This document shows, in pieces, positions 60,037 to 64,000 of a stretch of 64,000 nt of DNA. Origin of the DNA: Triplophysa rosa (taxonomy: Eukaryota > Chordata > Actinopteri > Cypriniformes > Nemacheilidae); contig NC_079898.1 of the NCBI RefSeq assembly GCF_024868665.1, forward strand, positions 15,112,358 through 15,176,357. The letters are read 5' to 3'. Position 1 is the first letter of the stretch; each line of letters starts with the position of its first letter. The position numbers and the translations under genes were made by a program. The notes beneath the pieces are model-generated. The model was not told the origin of the DNA. It saw only the letters and a program-made list of their open reading frames with translations, and ran no database searches.

Positions 60037-60415
60037 ATGTTGCGAATAACTAGATTTACTGTAGGGAAACTACGACAATGTCGTTCAGATGGATTTTACC
60101 ATTTGCCAAATCGCATTTCACGGATATCATGGAAAAGGCAAGTGTGCATAAATGGTTCACCGGAGGTGCTTGTTTTGCCCTTGTATAAAGGAAGAACTAT
60201 GTCCCAGCTCTCGTGTCTCAGGTCTGGAGGGTTGTTTTTACCCAGGTTTGTGTGGAAACACTCCAGACACACTGTTGCATTCTACAGCACATCTACAGAC
60301 TCCAAACAAACACCAACGCCTGTAGATCAGCAGGACAATAAAAACTCATTGCGTGTACCATCAGATGTCAAAAAGTTGCTGGATCTTGCATATCCACAGC
60401 GATGGAGACTGTCAG
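60037..60415 (+). CDS. abcb10: abcb10 coding exon 1 (mitochondrial presequence)
   Basis: The exon has 126 codons plus one base, starting at the first in-frame ATG ([16 protein letters not shown]). It is rich in Arg/Lys and Ser, with few acidic residues in the first 60, as expected of a matrix-targeting leader. It ends [11 protein letters not shown] plus G. The donor is GCAAGT rather than GT. No GT donor nearby keeps the frame of exon 2. In-frame codons continue upstream to 60013 without a Met, so 60037 is the best start. Confidence 0.88.
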
Positions 60416-63400
60416 GCAAGTCAATACAGTATTATTTACCCTAAAATAAAACTTCTGTCATTATTTATTCACGGTCTTGTTGTTCAAAACTTGTATATGA
60501 CTCTTCGTTCTGTGGAACATAAAAGATATTTTGAGAAATGCAAATGGATAATGGCATGCAAATGTCAACCTTCCCATGAAAAATGTTTTTTTTACCAAAG
60601 GGTTTTCACCATACTTGCAGTTTAGATGTCAACATTTTGTGGTTTAAATGATCATGTGAGTTCTCCCTTAAAAATAAAAATTCATGTTTCCCATGGTCCG
60701 GTAAGTGCTGCTTTCAGAACTGCCACATCCACAACTGTCCATATTCCTCACAAATAGGCACATGACAATGAAATATAACAATAATAACTATTTTATGTTC
60801 TATGAAGAGCCATTCCTTCTCCGCTTGTTGGGTATTATGGCTTCTGGTTTGTGAATTTTAATTCACAGAAATCCTACAAACCATGTTTCAGAAAAGGCCC
60901 ATTTTGTCACATCAAGAATACATGTTTATTTCTCTTTTTTTAATAGAATATGTGACCCTGGATCACAAAACCAGTCTTCAGTAGCACAGGAACATTTTTA
61001 GTAAAAGACAAAAATACATTGTGTGGGTCAAAATGATCGATTTTTCTTTTATGCCAAAAATCATTAGGATATTAAGTAAAGATCATGTTCCATGAAGATA
61101 TTTTGTAAATTTCATACCTTAAATATATAAAAACTTAATTTTTGTGAGTGGATGGTCTGCCACAGTGCCCCTGATTAACAAATTCAAAAGCAATTTTCTC
61201 AATATTTTGATTTTTTTGCACTCTCAGATTCCTGAGTTTTAAACGGTTGTATCTCAGCCAGATATTGTCCTATTTTAACAACTCATATATCTATAGAAAG
61301 TTTATTTATTCAGCTTTCAGATTATGTAAAAATTTCAATTTCGAAAAATTGACCCATAAGACTGGTTTTGTTGTCCATGGTCACATATATTGTATATAAA
61401 CATTGAGTTAATTTGAACATTGCAGTATCAGTGCAAAGTCACTGCATACCTTGACTTTGGATAAAAGCGACTGCCAGAAACATAAACTAATCAGACTTTA
61501 TAAATAGTTCAGATGTTCCTGTAAATGAACCTATAGTTAAGTTTTTAAATGACGCCTGCTGATTTGCTAAATTTGTCTGATTCATGAATGGGAATTTGTT
61601 TAAAAATGACGACCCTATTATTTACACTAATAGACGTTTTTTCCTCATAGCTGCTGTGGGATTTCTGGTGATCTCCAGCGCTGTCACCATGTCTGCACCG
61701 TTTTTTCTGGGTAGAGTGATTGACACCATTTACACCAGCTCCACAGAAGACTTCACATCCTCCCTCACCTCCCTCTGTATCATGCTGACAGGGGTCTTCC
61801 TCTGCGGGGGGGCTGCAAATGCTGCTCGCGTTTACCTCATGCAAATCTCAGGTGAAGACTCAAGCTGTTACCGCAACAAAAGAAGATGCTTCTATTGACT
61901 GAATTAAAGGGACGAGTCTAGTTTAGTGTTAATTAGAATCATTCTGATTGATTTATAGAGTTGAACAGCATGTGTTTCTTCTCTCTCTTATAATCTTTCA
62001 CCATTTTCACAGGACAACAGATTGTGCGAAACTTGCGTGAATCCCTTTTCTCCTCGATTTTGAGGCAGGAGGTGGGATTCTTTGATAAGACCAGAACTGG
62101 TGAGCTCATTAACCGCCTCTCGGCAGACACCGCTGTCGTCGGACGCTGCCTCACTGACAACCTGTCTGATGGGCTGAGGTCCCTCGCCCAGGCGGGGGCT
62201 GGAGTAGGCATGATGGTGAGCCAGATGTTTAGTCAAACCCTTGTCGTAGTTTGACATTTTAGCAGCTAATTCCTTTCTCTTTTACCATATTCTATTTAGA
62301 AACACATGTTCTGCTTATAAACATAACAGTTTAGCCATTGCTTCCTCCTCTGTTTCTGAGAAACAGTAGATGCAGTGGAAACGGGGCTAAAAAATCCTAA
62401 AAATTATTTTCTCAGATTTAATTGCATGACGCATATTTTGGTTCATCATTTAAACAAGTATATAAATATCTCATGACACAGGTTGTTAAAAGACGTGTGA
62501 CCCTTCACCATTAGTGTCCAACTAATGCTTAAACTTTCTCTTTCTCAAGTTATACGTATCGCCCAGTCTGGCAGCTTTTGTGCTGATGGTTGTTCCTCCC
62601 ATTGCTTTCCTGGCTATCATTTTTGGTAGATTTCTCCGCTCAATATCCAGACGCACACAGGATGCACTGGCAGCAGCCACACAGGTAGTTTATTTGTTAT
62701 ATGTTTTTTATGGGGGTTTGAAAACAGTTCATTGACATCAGTTGTTTGCTGTACTCATTATTGTAATGAATCCGAGTGGCCAAGGCATCCTTATACTCTG
62801 TAGCTGCTCTGCATCTCCTAGTTGGCAGAAGAGAGGATCAGCAACATGCGGACAGTTCGCGCTTTTGGAAAAGAGCTGATGGAGTTGCAGAAGTATGCGG
62901 GCAAGATTGACCATGTTTTTGATCTAGCTAAGAAAGAGGCTGTGGTATCAGCTGGATTTTATGGAGTGGTAAGATAAGTCCTACTTTTGAAAACTTTAAT
63001 AAATAATGGCCATTTAAAAAGCGTACAGTTGGTCTATTCATGCTTATATTGCGTTAAATCTTTGTCTTTATGCAGACAGGACTGAGTGGAAACTTTATCA
63101 TCCTCAGCGTGTTGTATAAGGGAGGTCTGCTAATGGCCAGTGAGGCCATGACCGTCGGGCAGCTCTCCTCTTTACTTATGTATGCCTTTTGGGTGGGCAT
63201 TAGCATCGCAGGTGAGAGCAAATGCTTGGAGCACTATTCAGCATACTGTATATAATATCTGAATATGTGCCGCCCGCAATACATAAAAAATACAATATAT
63301 GAGAACTGTTGAAACAAAACTGACATAGATTAAGATTAGGAGCTTGATCTTCAGGTTTGGTGATTTAGTTAACATGGAATTAACTTTATCCAAGTTTCAT

Positions 63401-63963
63401 ACTTGCATAGCATAGGAACAACATGATGGCAGACAAAGGGCCATTATACTGCTTAACAATGGGGTTTTCCTGCAAAACCTTCACATGTGTGGGCTGAACA
63501 TCTCAAACTATTGTATTTTTTTCTGTGTATAGCTGTTTAATGTAAGAACACTTTACAATAAGATTGTATTTGTTAACAATTACTTAATGCATTAGCTAAC
63601 ATGAACTAACAATGAGCAATATTTATATAGCATTTATTCATCTTAGTTCATGTTAATTTTAGCATTCACTAATACATTTTTAAAATCAAATGTTGTAATT
63701 TTTACATAAATTAATGCACCATGAACTAACATGAATAATTGTATTGACATTTACTAACCCAGACATGCTAAGAAATGATAATGCTCATTGTTAGTTCATG
63801 CATGTTAACACAACTTCTTCTTGCTTCACGAGTCATTTTGTTTATTTTTGTGTGGGTTAATGTTCAGGTTTCAGCTCATTTTATTCCGAGCTGATGAAGG
63901 GGCTTGGTGCTGGTACCCGTCTGTGGGAACTAATGGACCGAAAACCTGAATTTCCTCTCAATG
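60037..63963 (+). CDS. abcb10: abcb10, mitochondrial ABC half-transporter, 5' part (coding exons 1-7)
   Basis: ABCB10 is a homodimeric half-transporter of the mitochondrial inner membrane, linked in vertebrates to haem synthesis and biliverdin export. Exons are 60037-60415, 61651-61851, 62013-62215, 62550-62684, 62822-62968, 63076-63211 and 63868-63963. All phases agree, giving 432 residues so far. Exon 1 is an Arg-rich, acid-poor leader fitting a mitochondrial presequence. Exons 2-7 carry the transmembrane domain, with segments near residues 128-150, 160-190, 250-300, 350-375 and 385-410. Diagnostic stretches are [41 protein letters not shown] and [10 protein letters not shown]. The Walker A, signature and Walker B motifs lie past the right edge. 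Mammalian ABCB10 is about 738 aa. Confidence 0.96.
60433..60535. repeat. fragment of AGTTCACCC-family MITE in abcb10 intron 1
   Basis: TTCTGTCATTATTTATTCAC and then AACATAAAAGATATTTTGAG follow the left arm of the family. The right arm is missing. Confidence 0.6.
60949..61387. mobile_element. MITE with TATGTGACC ends in abcb10 intron 1
   Basis: The left end TATGTGACCCTGGATCACAA plus AACCAGTCTT pairs with the complement of AAGACTGGTTTTGTTGTCCA plus TGGTCACATA, at about 26 of 30 positions. The element is about 440 bp and non-coding. It is a family I know as abundant in cyprinids. The target duplication is unclear. Confidence 0.8.
61452..61485. repeat. L2/SINE 3'-tail fragment
   Basis: GACTTTGGATAAAAGCGACT followed by GCCAGAAACATAAA resembles the complement of the tail at 14661-14715. 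Confidence 0.5.
61651..61851 (+). CDS. abcb10: abcb10 coding exon 2 (first transmembrane segments)
   Basis: The exon is 201 nt, phase 1 in and out, with an acceptor ending TTCCTCATAG and the donor GTGAAG. It encodes [20 protein letters not shown], then RVIDTIY, and a second hydrophobic stretch with [19 protein letters not shown]. These match the first two membrane helices of vertebrate ABCB10. Confidence 0.96.
62013..62215 (+). CDS. abcb10: abcb10 coding exon 3
   Basis: The exon is 203 nt, with an acceptor ending TTTTCACAG and the donor GTGAGC, phase 1 in and phase 0 out. It encodes [39 protein letters not shown] and [14 protein letters not shown]. The [15 protein letters not shown] motif is the intracellular coupling region typical of ABCB half-transporters. 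Confidence 0.97.
62550..62684 (+). CDS. abcb10: abcb10 coding exon 4
   Basis: The exon has 45 codons, phase 0, with an acceptor ending TTCTCAAG and the donor GTAGTT. It encodes [20 protein letters not shown], a membrane helix, then [20 protein letters not shown]. Confidence 0.94.
62822..62968 (+). CDS. abcb10: abcb10 coding exon 5
   Basis: The exon has 49 codons, phase 0, with an acceptor ending TCTCCTAG and the donor GTAAGA. It encodes [18 protein letters not shown], a second cytosolic/matrix coupling helix with the usual ABCB pattern (AEE.I.N.RTVRAF), and ends [14 protein letters not shown]. Confidence 0.96.
63076..63211 (+). CDS. abcb10: abcb10 coding exon 6
   Basis: The exon is 136 nt, with an acceptor ending TTATGCAG and the donor GTGAGA, phase 0 in and phase 1 out. 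It encodes [39 protein letters not shown] and ISIAG, covering the fifth and sixth membrane helices. Confidence 0.97.
63548..63810. mobile_element. CACTTTACAATA-family MITE copy in abcb10 intron 6
   Basis: It starts ACACTTTACAATAAGATTGT and contains repeated GCATTAGCTAACATGAACTA, TCTTAGTTCATGTTAATTTT and TCATTGTTAGTTCATG. It shares the end sequence of 56993-57842. The right end is degraded. Confidence 0.7.
63868..63963 (+). CDS. abcb10: abcb10 coding exon 7 (last in window)
   Basis: The exon is 96 nt, with an acceptor ending TGTTCAG and the donor GTAAAT, phase 1 in and out. It encodes [20 protein letters not shown] and [11 protein letters not shown], the linker from the membrane domain to the nucleotide-binding domain. 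Confidence 0.95.
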
Positions 63964-64000
63964 GTAAATATAATTTCCCTTTAATCATTTCTTACAAATC

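Overview
The window is vertebrate nuclear DNA, almost certainly from a teleost fish of the carp/zebrafish group (Cyprinidae or a close relative). Genes are split by GT-AG introns, intergenic and intronic DNA is AT-rich, and the interspersed repeats are of kinds I know from cyprinid genomes (TTAA-flanked foldback MITEs, hAT-like MITEs, and a truncated L2/Rex-like LINE with the typical 3' tail). I cannot name the species from the sequence alone.

Three protein-coding genes are present, matching the human 1q42 block ABCB10 - (TAF5L) - URB2 - GALNT2. Reading left to right: (1) galnt2 on the minus strand, of which only coding exons 1-3 lie here (41518 down to 7077). The rest, including the whole catalytic domain, lies to the left of position 1. 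Its first intron is about 30.5 kb and fills nearly half the window. (2) urb2 on the minus strand, complete, nine coding exons from 58470 down to 47358, predicted 1518 residues, with one giant 3.3-kb internal exon. (3) abcb10 on the plus strand, coding exons 1-7 from 60037 to 63963. The nucleotide-binding domain lies beyond the right edge. urb2 and abcb10 are head-to-head with about 1.5 kb between start codons. taf5l, which separates them in human, is not found there.

The three genes share no pathway. galnt2 starts mucin-type O-glycosylation in the Golgi, urb2 acts in 60S ribosome assembly in the nucleolus, and abcb10 is a mitochondrial inner-membrane ABC half-transporter linked to haem metabolism. 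Their linkage is an old syntenic block.

Most of the remaining DNA is introns and repeats. The most informative part is a series of TTAA-flanked elements whose termini begin TTAAAGG. Two unrelated members each keep a short 5' coding exon that ends at a good splice donor: a THAP zinc-finger exon at 36208-36479, and a small basic exon at 1773-1996. Several repeats are nested, and the nesting gives relative ages. Other notable items are a 24-bp minisatellite with an exact 84-bp higher-order duplication, a candidate solo LTR, a 5'-truncated LINE with a still-open reverse transcriptase frame, and a non-canonical GC-AG first intron in abcb10. I did not find convincing tRNA, rRNA, microRNA or CRISPR features.
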